From: GCA-002704185 sp902588515
GTDB taxonomy: Bacteria > Pseudomonadota > Alphaproteobacteria > Pelagibacterales > Pelagibacteraceae
NCBI GenBank assembly: GCA_902588515.1
Contig: CACIPP010000001.1
Span: 124,001 to 188,000 of the forward strand
DNA length: 64,000 nt
Reading direction: 5' to 3'
Positions 1-9,243 of this stretch are shown here, piece by piece (position 1 is the first letter of the stretch; the number at the start of each line of letters is the position of its first letter). The notes beneath the pieces are model-generated. The model made no database searches. It was not told where the DNA came from and saw only the letters and a program-made list of their open reading frames with translations. The translations under genes were made by a program, and so were the position numbers.

Positions 1-894
1 GCTCAAGCAGAAATAATAGATAGTTTACTGTCTGAAATGGGTGTCTTAGGATTTGAGTATGGATACTCGCTTTCTGAACCTGATAGTTTAGTTCTCTGGG
101 AGGCACAATTTGGAGATTTTGCAAATGGTGCCCAAGTCATATTTGATCAATTCATAAGTTCAGGAGAAAAAAAATGGTCTCGCGCAAGTGGGCTGGTGGT
201 ACTTTTACCTCATGGATATGAAGGTCAGGGGCCAGAACACTCATCTGGTAGAATCGAAAGATTTTTGCAATTATGCGCTCAAGAAAATTTACAAATAGTT
301 AATTGTACAACACCAGCAAACTATTTTCACGTGTTAAGAAGACAGATTCATAGAACTTTCAGAAAGCCTTTAATAGTTTTTACACCCAAATCATTATTAC
401 GGTCTAAAAAGAGTTTTTCAAACATTGAGGATTTTAGTAAAGAAAGCTCTTTTCATAGAGTGTTACCAGATCACGCTGAGTTGCCAAAAAATAATTATAT
501 TAAACTAGCAGAGGATAAAGATATCAAGAGGATAGTTTTTTGTAGTGGTAAAATTTACTATGACTTACTTGAAGAAAGAGAAAAATTAATGGAGAATAGA
601 GTTCAATTAATCAGGATTGAACAACTTTACCCTTTTCCAGCAAAAACACTTGCTAACCATGTCAAAAGATTTGAAAATGTAGAAAAATATTTTTGGTGTC
701 AAGAAGAGCCGCAAAATATGGGACCTTGGAATACTGTCGAAAGATACTTGCACTGGACATTAGATTTTGCAGGTAAAAAAAATAATAAAATCTATTATGC
801 TGGTAGAAATCCTTCAGCATCAACAGCGACAGGTTATCTAAAAAAACACCTTGCTCAACAGAAAGAAATCATTACAAAAGCTCTAACTATTTAA
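1..894 (+). CDS. sucA: 2-oxoglutarate dehydrogenase E1, C-terminal part
   Basis: The reading frame is open from base 1, so this is the 3' end (297 residues) of a larger gene cut by the window edge. E1 decarboxylates 2-oxoglutarate with thiamine diphosphate and passes the succinyl group to E2 in the TCA cycle. The visible part matches the transketolase C-terminal region of SucA: the stretch with EYGYSLSEPDSLVLWEAQFG, then LLPHGYEGQGPEHSSGRIER, and the end with FFWCQEEPQNMGPW-like residues and YAGRNPSASTATG. The stop is followed directly by sucB, as expected for a sucAB operon. The N-terminal thiamine diphosphate domain lies outside the window. Confidence 0.97.
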   Translation, partial: AQAEIIDSLLSEMGVLGFEYGYSLSEPDSLVLWEAQFGDFANGAQVIFDQFISSGEKKWSRASGLVVLLPHGYEGQGPEHSSGRIERFLQLCAQENLQIVNCTTPANYFHVLRRQIHRTFRKPLIVFTPKSLLRSKKSFSNIEDFSKESSFHRVLPDHAELPKNNYIKLAEDKDIKRIVFCSGKIYYDLLEEREKLMENRVQLIRIEQLYPFPAKTLANHVKRFENVEKYFWCQEEPQNMGPWNTVERYLHWTLDFAGKKNNKIYYAGRNPSASTATGYLKKHLAQQKEIITKALTI

Positions 895-2118
895 ATGAAT
901 ACACCAGTAATTGTTCCAACATTAGGCGAGTCAGTTGCAGAGGCAACAGTTGCTAAATGGTTAAAAAAAGTAGGTGACCCAGTTTCCACTGATGAGGTAA
1001 TAGTCGAATTGGAAACTGATAAAGTTAGCGTAGAAGTTACATCTCCTAATTCAGGATATATATCTGAGATTAAGACAAAAGTTGGAGAGACTGTTGAGGT
1101 TGGAAGTCAGCTAGGATCAATAAGTCAGTCTCAATCAAAAAACACAACGAATATTGAAAAAGAAGTAATTACAAGAAAAGCTAAGAAATCAGAGGAAATT
1201 AAACCAAAAAAAACAGAGCCAGTAAACAACAATGTAGTGAAATTAAAAACCGAAGTAAAAAAAGATGAACTATCACCGGCTGTTAAACGAATTGTAGAGG
1301 AAAGAAAAATAGATTTATCACAAGTTCAAGGTTCAGGAAAAGACGGTCGAATTTTAAAAAGTGACCTAATAACTTTAATGGGTGAAAAACCAGTTCCGAC
1401 TCAAAGGGCAGAAACCCATGGCCTTGAGGAGAAAGTTAAAATGACAAGACTTAGGGCAACAATAGCAAAAAGACTTAAGGAAGCACAAAACAACGCTGCC
1501 ATATTAACCACTTTTAATGAAGTAGATATGTCAATGATCATTCAATTGAGAAAAGATAACAAAGAAGAGTTTTTAAAAACATATGGTGTTAAATTGGGTT
1601 TTATGTCGTTTTTTATAAAAGCATGTGTTAATGCGTTGAAGACCTTCCCATTAGTAAATGCCGAAGTTCAGAATGATGAAATAATTTATAAAAATTATTA
1701 TAATATTGGTGTTGCGGTAGGTACAGACAAAGGATTAGTTGTTCCCGTTGTTAATAATGCTGATCAAATGTCATTTGCAGATATTGAAAAAAATGTTTTA
1801 GAATTGGGAACTAAAGCAAGAGATGGTCAGCTTACTATTGATGAATTACAAGGAGGAACATTTACCATTACTAATGGAGGTATATATGGTTCAATGTTAT
1901 CGACACCAATTATTAATCCACCACAGTCAGCTGTTTTAGGTATGCATAATATTATTGAGAGAGCAATTGTTATTGATGGGGAAATTCTGGTAAGACCTAT
2001 TATGTATTTAGCCCTATCATATGATCACAGAATTATAGATGGCAAAGAGGCAGTTTCATTTTTAGTAAGAGTAAAAGAAATTTTGGAGGATCCTAGAAGA
2101 TTATTTCTAAACTTGTAA
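895..2118 (+). CDS. sucB: dihydrolipoamide succinyltransferase (E2 of 2-oxoglutarate dehydrogenase)
   Basis: This E2 core enzyme moves the succinyl group from lipoamide to CoA. An N-terminal lipoyl domain covers about residues 1-76, with the lipoylated lysine in ELETDKVSVEV. A Lys-rich linker follows, then a peripheral subunit-binding domain near 107-145 (LSPAVKRIVEE, GSGKDGRILKSD). The catalytic domain runs from about 175 to 407, with His378 and Asp382 in SYDHRIIDGKEA. Its 407 residues are normal for the family. The ATG begins right after the sucA stop, so the two are surely cotranscribed. Pairing with sucA makes the succinyl rather than the acetyl version clear. Confidence 0.97.
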   Translation: MNTPVIVPTLGESVAEATVAKWLKKVGDPVSTDEVIVELETDKVSVEVTSPNSGYISEIKTKVGETVEVGSQLGSISQSQSKNTTNIEKEVITRKAKKSEEIKPKKTEPVNNNVVKLKTEVKKDELSPAVKRIVEERKIDLSQVQGSGKDGRILKSDLITLMGEKPVPTQRAETHGLEEKVKMTRLRATIAKRLKEAQNNAAILTTFNEVDMSMIIQLRKDNKEEFLKTYGVKLGFMSFFIKACVNALKTFPLVNAEVQNDEIIYKNYYNIGVAVGTDKGLVVPVVNNADQMSFADIEKNVLELGTKARDGQLTIDELQGGTFTITNGGIYGSMLSTPIINPPQSAVLGMHNIIERAIVIDGEILVRPIMYLALSYDHRIIDGKEAVSFLVRVKEILEDPRRLFLNL

Positions 2119-2122
2119 AAAT

Positions 2123-3523
2123 ATGGACGAATTTGATATTATAGTAATAGGTGGTGGTCCTGGTGGTTATGTAGCTGCGATTAGAGCATCGCAATTAGGA
2201 AAGAAAACTGCTTGTATAGAGTCGAGGGGTGCCTTGGGTGGAACTTGTCTTAATATAGGGTGTATACCTTCGAAATCCTTATTGCATTCATCTGAATTAT
2301 TTAAAAAAGCCAATTCCGAATTTAAATCGCTAGGAATAAATACTGGTAATATATCTATAGATATTTCAAAAATGATGCAGCATAAAAAAAAATCAGTTGA
2401 TACTCTTACAAAAGGTGTAGAATTTCTATTTAAAAAAAATAAAGTCAATTATTTTAAAGGACATGGAAGTTTCTTAGATACTAATAGCATAGAAATTAAA
2501 TTGAATGATGGAACAAAAAAAATTATTAAAGGAAAAAACATTATTGTCGCCACAGGTTCAAGCGTTTTAAGTTTACCTAATATTACTATAGATGAAAAAG
2601 TAATCGTATCTTCAACAGGTGCGTTATCATTACCTAAAATACCGAAAAAATTGATAGTTATAGGAGGTGGATATATCGGCCTCGAAATGGGATCAGTCTG
2701 GTCAAGACTTGGTTCACAAGTTGAAGTTATAGAGTATTTAGATCATATTACACCAGGAATGGATAAAGAAATTTCAGATAGTTTTCTAAAAATTTTAAAA
2801 AAACAAGGATTAAAATTTCATCTATCGACTAAAGTAAATTCCGTTAAAAAAAATTCAAATGGAGCCATTGTTGAAGCAACGTCCAAAGAAGGAGATATAA
2901 AAAAATTTGATGCGGATGTAGTGCTTATGTCTGTAGGTAGAAAACCAAATACCAACGGTCTTAACTTAAAAAAAGTAGGTATAGAGTTAGATGATAAAGG
3001 GAGAATCATAACAGGTAAAAATTTTGATACAAACATTCCTAATATTTTTGCGATTGGGGACGTGATTAGTGGGCCGATGTTAGCTCACAAAGCAGAAGAA
3101 GAGGGAATAGCAGTTGCAGAATATTTAGCTGGAAAATATGGTCATGTAAATTACGATGTAATACCAGGTGTTGTTTATACCTCTCCTGAAGTTGCATATG
3201 TTGGAAAAACTGAGGAAGAATTAAAGTTAAAAAAAATTTCATATAATGTTGGAAAGTTCCCATTCTTAGCAAACTCTAGAGCAAAGATTAATGACGAAGC
3301 AGATGGCTTTGTAAAAATATTGGCAGATAAAACTACTGATAAAATACTAGGTGTACATATGATAGGACCTGATGTAGGAAATATGATAGCTGAGATGGCT
3401 TTAGCTATGGAATTCGGTGCTAGTGCGGAGGATGTAGCCAGAACTTGTCATGCCCATCCTACATTAACAGAAGCAATTAAAGAAGCTGCTCTAGCAGTAG
3501 ATAAAAGACCAATTCATTTTTAA
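2123..3523 (+). CDS. lpd: dihydrolipoyl dehydrogenase (E3)
   Basis: A flavoprotein that reoxidises dihydrolipoamide with NAD+, completing the 2-oxoglutarate dehydrogenase complex. The FAD-binding motif IIVIGGGPGGYVAA is at residues 6-19, and the redox disulfide Cys42/Cys47 sits in GGTCLNIGCIPSK. An NAD-binding GGGYIGLEMG lies mid-protein, and the C-terminal dimer interface has the catalytic His-Glu pair in HAHPTLTEAI. Length (466 residues) is standard. It starts 4 bases after sucB and is the last gene of the sucABlpd operon. Its stop abuts the stop of the convergent transaldolase gene with no spacer. Confidence 0.97.
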   Translation: MDEFDIIVIGGGPGGYVAAIRASQLGKKTACIESRGALGGTCLNIGCIPSKSLLHSSELFKKANSEFKSLGINTGNISIDISKMMQHKKKSVDTLTKGVEFLFKKNKVNYFKGHGSFLDTNSIEIKLNDGTKKIIKGKNIIVATGSSVLSLPNITIDEKVIVSSTGALSLPKIPKKLIVIGGGYIGLEMGSVWSRLGSQVEVIEYLDHITPGMDKEISDSFLKILKKQGLKFHLSTKVNSVKKNSNGAIVEATSKEGDIKKFDADVVLMSVGRKPNTNGLNLKKVGIELDDKGRIITGKNFDTNIPNIFAIGDVISGPMLAHKAEEEGIAVAEYLAGKYGHVNYDVIPGVVYTSPEVAYVGKTEEELKLKKISYNVGKFPFLANSRAKINDEADGFVKILADKTTDKILGVHMIGPDVGNMIAEMALAMEFGASAEDVARTCHAHPTLTEAIKEAALAVDKRPIHF

Positions 3524-4177
3524 TTAAATTTTTTGCTTACTTTTTTCCCAATCTTCTAGAAATATCTTAAGACCTTTATCGGTAAGTTCGTGTTTATAGA
3601 GTTGATGAAATATTTTGGGAGGTATAGTCGATATATCAGCACCAGCTTTTGCGACTTCAGTAACATGCTCTATAGATCTTACGGATGCGGCTAAGATTTT
3701 TGTCTTAAAATTTGTATAATTTGAAAAGACTTTTTTAATATCCTTAATTAAATTAATACCATTTTGCCCTATATCATCTAACCGACCTATAAAAGGTGAG
3801 ATATAAGTTGCTCCTGCTTTAGCTGCTAAAATAGCCTGTGGAACTGTAAAACATAAGGTAACATTAGTCTTATAATTTTTTTTTGTTAAATGCTTGCAGG
3901 CTTTCAATCCATTAAATGTAAGTGGTAACTTAATCACAATATTTTTTGATATCTTAGATAATATTTTAGCTTCAGATAACATATTTTCAAAGTTTTCAGC
4001 TGTTACTTCAGCGCTTATTGGTCCCTTCACTTCTTTACAAATGCTTTTTAAGATTTGATCGAATCCCTTCCCTGATTTTGCAATCAAGGACGGATTTGTC
4101 GTAATTCCATCTATTATTCCAAGTTTGTTTATTTCTCTTATTTCCTCTATGTTTGTAGAGTCTAAAAATATTTTCAT
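3524..4177 (-). CDS. tal: small transaldolase (TalC/Fsa type)
   Basis: A 217-residue class I aldolase barrel of the short transaldolase / fructose-6-phosphate aldolase family. The start MKIFLDSTNIEEIREIN and TTNPSLI are family signatures. The Schiff-base lysine is Lys83 in IVIKLPLT, and NVTLCFT with YISPFIGRLDDIG forms the sugar-phosphate end of the barrel. Such proteins either transfer dihydroxyacetone units between sugar phosphates or cleave fructose 6-phosphate; sequence alone does not decide which. In a streamlined genome a role in the non-oxidative pentose phosphate pathway is likelier. It is convergent with lpd and divergent from priA, with 42 bases between the starts. Confidence 0.9.
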   Translation of the reverse strand: MKIFLDSTNIEEIREINKLGIIDGITTNPSLIAKSGKGFDQILKSICKEVKGPISAEVTAENFENMLSEAKILSKISKNIVIKLPLTFNGLKACKHLTKKNYKTNVTLCFTVPQAILAAKAGATYISPFIGRLDDIGQNGINLIKDIKKVFSNYTNFKTKILAASVRSIEHVTEVAKAGADISTIPPKIFHQLYKHELTDKGLKIFLEDWEKSKQKI

Positions 4178-4219
4178 AGATTTAATAATATAGTTTATAT
4201 TACAATTTTAAAATTATAA

Positions 4220-6193
4220 ATGATTATCGATGTATTATTACCCTTAAATTTGAGTAAATGTTTCTCTTATAAGGTCCCAAATGGTCTTGCCATCAAAATA
4301 GGTGATTTTGTTGAGGTTCCATTCTTAAATAAAAAATACATTGGCGTAGTTTGGAACAACAAAGTAAAATTAAATGAAAAAATTAAATATAAAATTATAC
4401 ATAGAAAATTACCAATTCCTGCTTTAAAAAAGGAAATATTCAAATTTATTGAGGAATTTTCATTATATAATCTTCAACCAATTGGCTTAGTATTTAAATT
4501 ATTTTTGTATAAAACTGGATTAAAAAGTATCGATAAAGGACTTAAAAAGATACGTTGTTTTAAAGAGTATAAGATAAATAAAGTTAAAGATATTAATTAT
4601 AATAGTGAGCAAATTAAAGCGATAAAAAATATAAAAAATAAATTAAATAAGAATATATTTAATGTATTTTTATTGCACGGAGTCACAGGGTCTGGAAAAA
4701 CATTAGTTTACATGGATATTGTAAAAGATCTTTTAAAACAAAATAAACAAATATTAATACTCTTACCGGAAAAAGCTTTATCAAATCAAATAAGTAGAAG
4801 ATTTGAAGAATTTTTAAAAGCTAAATGCGCAATATGGCATTCAGGTATCAAAGATAAAATAAAAAAAAAAATTTGGAAAGGCATTTTAGAAAACAAAATC
4901 CAAATTGTTTTAGGCGCAAGATCTTCAATGTTTTTGCCATTTCAGGATTTAGGTTTGGTTGTGATAGATGAAGAACATGACTCATCTTATAAACAAGAGG
5001 AAGGTCTTATTTATAATGCTAGGGATATGATTATCCTTATGGCCTCTATTCTAAAATTTCCTGTAATATTAGCAACAGCTACACCTACAATAGAAACATA
5101 TTATAATGCATCTACAAATAAATATAATCATATTCTTATTTCAAAAAGATATAAAAATAAAAAGTTTCCGGTAATAAAAAAAATTAAAATCAATAAAAAT
5201 GAAATGAGCAAAAATAAGTATATTTCAGATGAAACATTAATTTATACAAAAAAATTTTTAGATAAACAAAAACAAGTGCTTTTTTTTTTAAATCGTAGAG
5301 GATTTTCGACATATGTTATATGTTATAATTGTAACAAAAGATTTGTCTGCCCAAATTGTAATATTGGTCTAGTTTTTCATAAAATAGAAAAAAAGCTTAA
5401 ATGTCATTATTGTGACTTTGGGTGTAATGCAAACAGATCTTGTACAAACGGAAAAAATTGCGAATTAAAATTTTATGGAATAGGTGTTGAAAAATTATTT
5501 GATGAAATCAAATTATTATTTCCTAAAAAAAAAATTATTTTCTTATCCAGCGATGTATCTGTAGAAGACGAACTTAATAGTAGAATTAAGAAAATTGAAA
5601 AAAATGAAGTAGATATTATTGTGGCAACTCAGCTTATATCTAAAGGTTTTAATTTCCCTGATTTAAATTGCATAGTGGTAGTAAATTCAGATAATATTTT
5701 TTTTGGTAGTGATATCAGAAGTACTGAAAAGAATTATCAATTATTACACCAGCTATCAGGTAGAGCAGGTAGATTTGAAGATAACGCTTTAGTTATTTTA
5801 CAAAGTTATGAAAATAATAATAAATTAGTTGATGCATTAAGTAATGAGGATATCTTTAAATTTTATAAAGAAGAATTGAATTTTCGAAAGGCTGCATATT
5901 TGCCTCCATATTCAAAATTAATTTCATTCATCATTTCAGGTAACAACAAATTTACAGTTGAAAGAAATTCAATTATGATAAAAAATTTGATACCTAAAAA
6001 CGACCATTTAAAAATATATGGACCTGTATCTGCACCTATTAGTAAAATAAAGTCTAATTTTAGATCAAGAATTTTAATTAAATATTCAACAAAAATAAGA
6101 CCCCAAATGTTACTTAAAGAAACCGTAGAAAAAATGAAAAATTTTAAGAATATTAAGGTAGAAATTGACGTCGATCCAATAAATTTTATGTAA
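4220..6193 (+). CDS. priA: primosomal protein N', replication restart helicase
   Basis: PriA reloads the replicative helicase at stalled forks. The N-terminal DNA-binding part covers about residues 1-110 (VEVPFLNKKYIGVVW resembles the 3' end-binding fold). Walker A GVTGSGKT lies at about 154-161 and the DEEH Walker B box at 250-253. Zinc-binding cysteines occur at roughly 365-405 (CYNCNK, CPNC, CHYCDF, C...C). The helicase motifs VATQLISKGFNFP and QLSGRAGR follow. At 657 residues it is somewhat shorter than E. coli PriA (732). It sits just upstream of the atp operon. Confidence 0.95.
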   Translation: MIIDVLLPLNLSKCFSYKVPNGLAIKIGDFVEVPFLNKKYIGVVWNNKVKLNEKIKYKIIHRKLPIPALKKEIFKFIEEFSLYNLQPIGLVFKLFLYKTGLKSIDKGLKKIRCFKEYKINKVKDINYNSEQIKAIKNIKNKLNKNIFNVFLLHGVTGSGKTLVYMDIVKDLLKQNKQILILLPEKALSNQISRRFEEFLKAKCAIWHSGIKDKIKKKIWKGILENKIQIVLGARSSMFLPFQDLGLVVIDEEHDSSYKQEEGLIYNARDMIILMASILKFPVILATATPTIETYYNASTNKYNHILISKRYKNKKFPVIKKIKINKNEMSKNKYISDETLIYTKKFLDKQKQVLFFLNRRGFSTYVICYNCNKRFVCPNCNIGLVFHKIEKKLKCHYCDFGCNANRSCTNGKNCELKFYGIGVEKLFDEIKLLFPKKKIIFLSSDVSVEDELNSRIKKIEKNEVDIIVATQLISKGFNFPDLNCIVVVNSDNIFFGSDIRSTEKNYQLLHQLSGRAGRFEDNALVILQSYENNNKLVDALSNEDIFKFYKEELNFRKAAYLPPYSKLISFIISGNNKFTVERNSIMIKNLIPKNDHLKIYGPVSAPISKIKSNFRSRILIKYSTKIRPQMLLKETVEKMKNFKNIKVEIDVDPINFM

Positions 6194-6273
6194 CTAATAT
6201 AAATGTGAAAATATCTCACTTGATATGAATAAGTCTGCATGTTAGGACAGCTCAATTAAAAAGGGCAATTAAA

Positions 6274-6822
6274 GTGGAACAACATAGTGAAGTTTACTCA
6301 GACGTTTCAAGTAGATATGCATCAGCATTAATTACACTTGCATCTCAAGAAAATTGTATCAAAGAGGTTGAGCAAGACTTTTCATTCATACTCAATCTGG
6401 ATGGAGAAAACAAACTTATTACTAAAAATTTTGAAAATCCTACAATATCAAAAAAAGATAAACTAAATATTATAGATGAGATTATAAAGTCTCACAAATT
6501 TAATGAATATACATTAAACTTTTTAAAACTTTTAATTGAAAGTGGTAGAATAAGTTATTTTTCAAATATACTAAAAAGTTTCAAAAAAATTATCTCAAAT
6601 AGAAAAGGTGAAATATCTGCAGAGATAGAAACAGCAGAAGCATTACCAGAAAAAGATAAAACAAGTATAAAAAATGATTTACAAAGTAGTTATAAAGCTA
6701 ATATTAACGCTGAATTTAAAATCAATAAGAAATTGATTTCTGGGTCAAGAATTAAAATTGGAAGTTTGATGGTAGACAATTCGCTACAGTCAAAATTAAA
6801 TAAAATTATAAAGAGAGTATAA
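6274..6822 (+). CDS. atpH: ATP synthase F1 subunit delta
   Basis: Subunit delta (OSCP-like) ties the F1 head to the peripheral stalk. It begins with GTG at 6274; the first residues lead into SSRYASALITLASQE, the usual subunit delta opening (Y-A-x-A-L). The 182-residue length and the C-terminal pattern GSRIKIGSLMVDNSLQSKLNKI fit the family. It is the first gene of atpHAGDC. The 80-base gap after priA shows no clear promoter or terminator. The Fo genes are absent from the window, as usual in alphaproteobacteria, where the operon is split. Confidence 0.93.
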   Translation: MEQHSEVYSDVSSRYASALITLASQENCIKEVEQDFSFILNLDGENKLITKNFENPTISKKDKLNIIDEIIKSHKFNEYTLNFLKLLIESGRISYFSNILKSFKKIISNRKGEISAEIETAEALPEKDKTSIKNDLQSSYKANINAEFKINKKLISGSRIKIGSLMVDNSLQSKLNKIIKRV

Positions 6823-6833
6823 TATAGAAAATT

Positions 6834-8366
6834 ATGGATATAAACCCTTCAGAAATTACAAAAGTTATTCAGGATAAAATTAAAAATTTTAGCAAAGGTG
6901 CAGATGTTTCTGAGGTCGGCCAAGTATTATCAGTTGGAGATGGTATAGCTAGAATTTACGGACTAGATAATGTACAGGCTGGAGAGATGGTAGAATTTGC
7001 GGAAGGCACTAAAGGGATGGCTCTTAATTTAGAGTCGGATAATGTTGGTATAGTGATTTTTGGTGACGATAGTAAAATTAGAGAAGGAGATGTAGTCAAA
7101 AGAACAGGAAGTATTGTTGATGTTCCAGTAGGAAAAGAATTACTTGGTAGAGTTGTTGACGGTCTTGGTAATCCGATTGATGGAAAAGGCCCAATTAAAA
7201 GTGCAAAAAGATCAAGAGTTGAGGTGAAAGCTCCAGGTATAATTCCCAGAAAATCAGTTGGTGAACCAATGCAGACAGGTTTAAAGGCTATTGATAGTTT
7301 AATTCCTATAGGGAGAGGGCAAAGAGAATTAATTATTGGCGATAGACAAACAGGTAAAACTGCTATTGCAATAGATACGATTATTAATCAAAAGGATAAT
7401 AACAAGTCCAAAGATGAGAAAAAAAAACTATATTGTATTTATGTAGCGATTGGTCAAAAGAGGTCGACAGTAGCGCAAATTGTAAAAACTTTACAAGATG
7501 CAGGAGCTATGGAATATTCAATAGTAGTAGCCGCTACAGCATCCGATCCAGCACCATTACAGTTTTTAGCGCCATATACTGGATGCACTATGGGAGAATT
7601 TTTTAGAGACAATGGTATGCATTCTCTCATAGTTTATGATGATTTATCAAAACAAGCAGTTGCTTACAGACAAATGTCTTTATTGTTAAGAAGACCTCCG
7701 GGAAGAGAAGCTTTTCCAGGCGATGTTTTTTATTTACACAGCCGACTTCTTGAAAGAGCAGCAAAATTAAATGATGAAAATGGAGGTGGTTCACTAACCG
7801 CATTGCCAATAATTGAAACACAAGCTAGTGATGTTTCAGCATACATCCCAACAAATGTAATTTCTATAACAGATGGACAAATATTTCTTGAAACTGAATT
7901 ATTTTTTCAAGGAATTAGACCTGCAGTAAATGTTGGAATATCTGTATCAAGAGTTGGATCTGCAGCGCAAATAAAAGCAATGAAAAAAGTAGCTGGCTCA
8001 ATTAAGTTAGAACTAGCTCAATATCGCGAGATGGCGGCCTTTGCGCAGTTTGGTTCAGATTTAGATGCATCTACACAACAGTTATTAAACAGAGGATCAA
8101 AATTAACTGAGCTATTAAAGCAAAGCCAATATTCGCCACTTAAAGTAGAAGAACAAGTTGTGAGTATTTACTCAGGGGTGAATGGATATCTTGATAATTT
8201 GGACAATTCAAAAATAAAGGATTTTGAGAATAAATTGTTAGATGACATAAAGTCAAATGCACCAGATATATTAAATTCTATACGTGAATCTGGAAAGTTG
8301 GAGGGCAAAACTGAGGAAAAATTAAAAAATATGCTTGATAAAATAAAAGAGAATTTTAATGCCTAG
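6834..8366 (+). CDS. atpA: ATP synthase F1 subunit alpha
   Basis: The non-catalytic nucleotide-binding subunit of the F1 hexamer, at the inner face of the cytoplasmic membrane. The N-terminal beta-barrel has VGQVLSVGDGIARIYGL (about residues 28-44). Walker A GDRQTGKT lies at 169-176, and the alpha signature SYIPTNVISITDGQIFLE-like stretch and GISVSRVGSAAQ follow. Length is 510 residues, standard. The 3' end overlaps atpG by 8 bases, which suggests translational coupling within atpHAGDC. Confidence 0.98.
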   Translation: MDINPSEITKVIQDKIKNFSKGADVSEVGQVLSVGDGIARIYGLDNVQAGEMVEFAEGTKGMALNLESDNVGIVIFGDDSKIREGDVVKRTGSIVDVPVGKELLGRVVDGLGNPIDGKGPIKSAKRSRVEVKAPGIIPRKSVGEPMQTGLKAIDSLIPIGRGQRELIIGDRQTGKTAIAIDTIINQKDNNKSKDEKKKLYCIYVAIGQKRSTVAQIVKTLQDAGAMEYSIVVAATASDPAPLQFLAPYTGCTMGEFFRDNGMHSLIVYDDLSKQAVAYRQMSLLLRRPPGREAFPGDVFYLHSRLLERAAKLNDENGGGSLTALPIIETQASDVSAYIPTNVISITDGQIFLETELFFQGIRPAVNVGISVSRVGSAAQIKAMKKVAGSIKLELAQYREMAAFAQFGSDLDASTQQLLNRGSKLTELLKQSQYSPLKVEEQVVSIYSGVNGYLDNLDNSKIKDFENKLLDDIKSNAPDILNSIRESGKLEGKTEEKLKNMLDKIKENFNA

Positions 8367-9237
8367 TTTAAAAGATTTAAGAAACAGGATAACAAGTGTT
8401 AAGTCTACACAAAAAATTACAAAAGCAATGAAAATGGTTGCTGCCGCAAAATTGAGAAAAGCTCAGGAAAATGCAGAAAAGAGCAGGTTATACTCTGAAA
8501 AAATGAATGAAATTATTGCAAATTTAAAAAGCTCAATAACTGATAAATCATCCGCCCCCCGTTTATTAATAGGAAATAATGACAATAAGACAATTTTATG
8601 TGTGATTATGACAGCAGATAGAGGACTGTGTGGTGGATTTAATTCAAATATTTGTAAAAAATCAAAAGAGTATATTAATAATTTATTAAAGGAGAACAAG
8701 GAAGTAAAGATTATTACAGTTGGGTCAAAGTCATTTGATCAAATGAAAAGAAACTATGGAAATTATATTATTGAGAAACTAACGTTTAAAAATCAAAGAG
8801 AAATTAAAGTTACTGATGCTCAAAAAATTTCTAACAAAATTATATCGATGTTCCATAAGAATGAATTTGATATTTGCACTATATTTTACAGTAAATTTAA
8901 ATCAGTAATATCGCAGGAGCCAATTGAACAACAAATCATACCAGTAAAAAATGCTAATAATAACAATAAAATAACAAATGACCAAAATTACGAATATGAA
9001 CCTGATCAAGAAGAAATTTTAGATAGTTTGTTACCAAAAAATATCACAACACAAATATTTAAAGGTTTATTAGAAAATGCAGCAAGTGAACAAGGAGCCA
9101 GAATGTCTGCTATGGACAACGCAACTAGAAATGCTGGAGACTTAATAGATAAGTTAACAATTAATTACAATAGAAGTAGACAAGCAGTAATTACAAAAGA
9201 ATTAATTGAAATTATTTCAGGAGCTGAAACACTTTAA
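8359..9237 (+). CDS. atpG: ATP synthase F1 subunit gamma
   Basis: The central rotor shaft of F1. It has the terminal coiled coils expected: N-terminal MPSLKDLRNRITSVKSTQKI plus TKAMKMVAAAKLRKAQ, and a C-terminal region with SEQGARMSAMDNATRNAGD and INYNRSRQAVITKELIEI. The central Rossmann-like part contains MTADRGLCGGFNSN. Length is 292 residues. The start overlaps the end of atpA, and atpD follows after 6 bases. Confidence 0.97.
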   Translation: MPSLKDLRNRITSVKSTQKITKAMKMVAAAKLRKAQENAEKSRLYSEKMNEIIANLKSSITDKSSAPRLLIGNNDNKTILCVIMTADRGLCGGFNSNICKKSKEYINNLLKENKEVKIITVGSKSFDQMKRNYGNYIIEKLTFKNQREIKVTDAQKISNKIISMFHKNEFDICTIFYSKFKSVISQEPIEQQIIPVKNANNNNKITNDQNYEYEPDQEEILDSLLPKNITTQIFKGLLENAASEQGARMSAMDNATRNAGDLIDKLTINYNRSRQAVITKELIEIISGAETL

Positions 9238-9243
9238 ATATTT

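Noticed and set aside
2167..2448. Open frame on the minus strand inside lpd
   Set aside because: Antisense shadow of a conserved FAD/NAD enzyme with no ribosome site or family resemblance.
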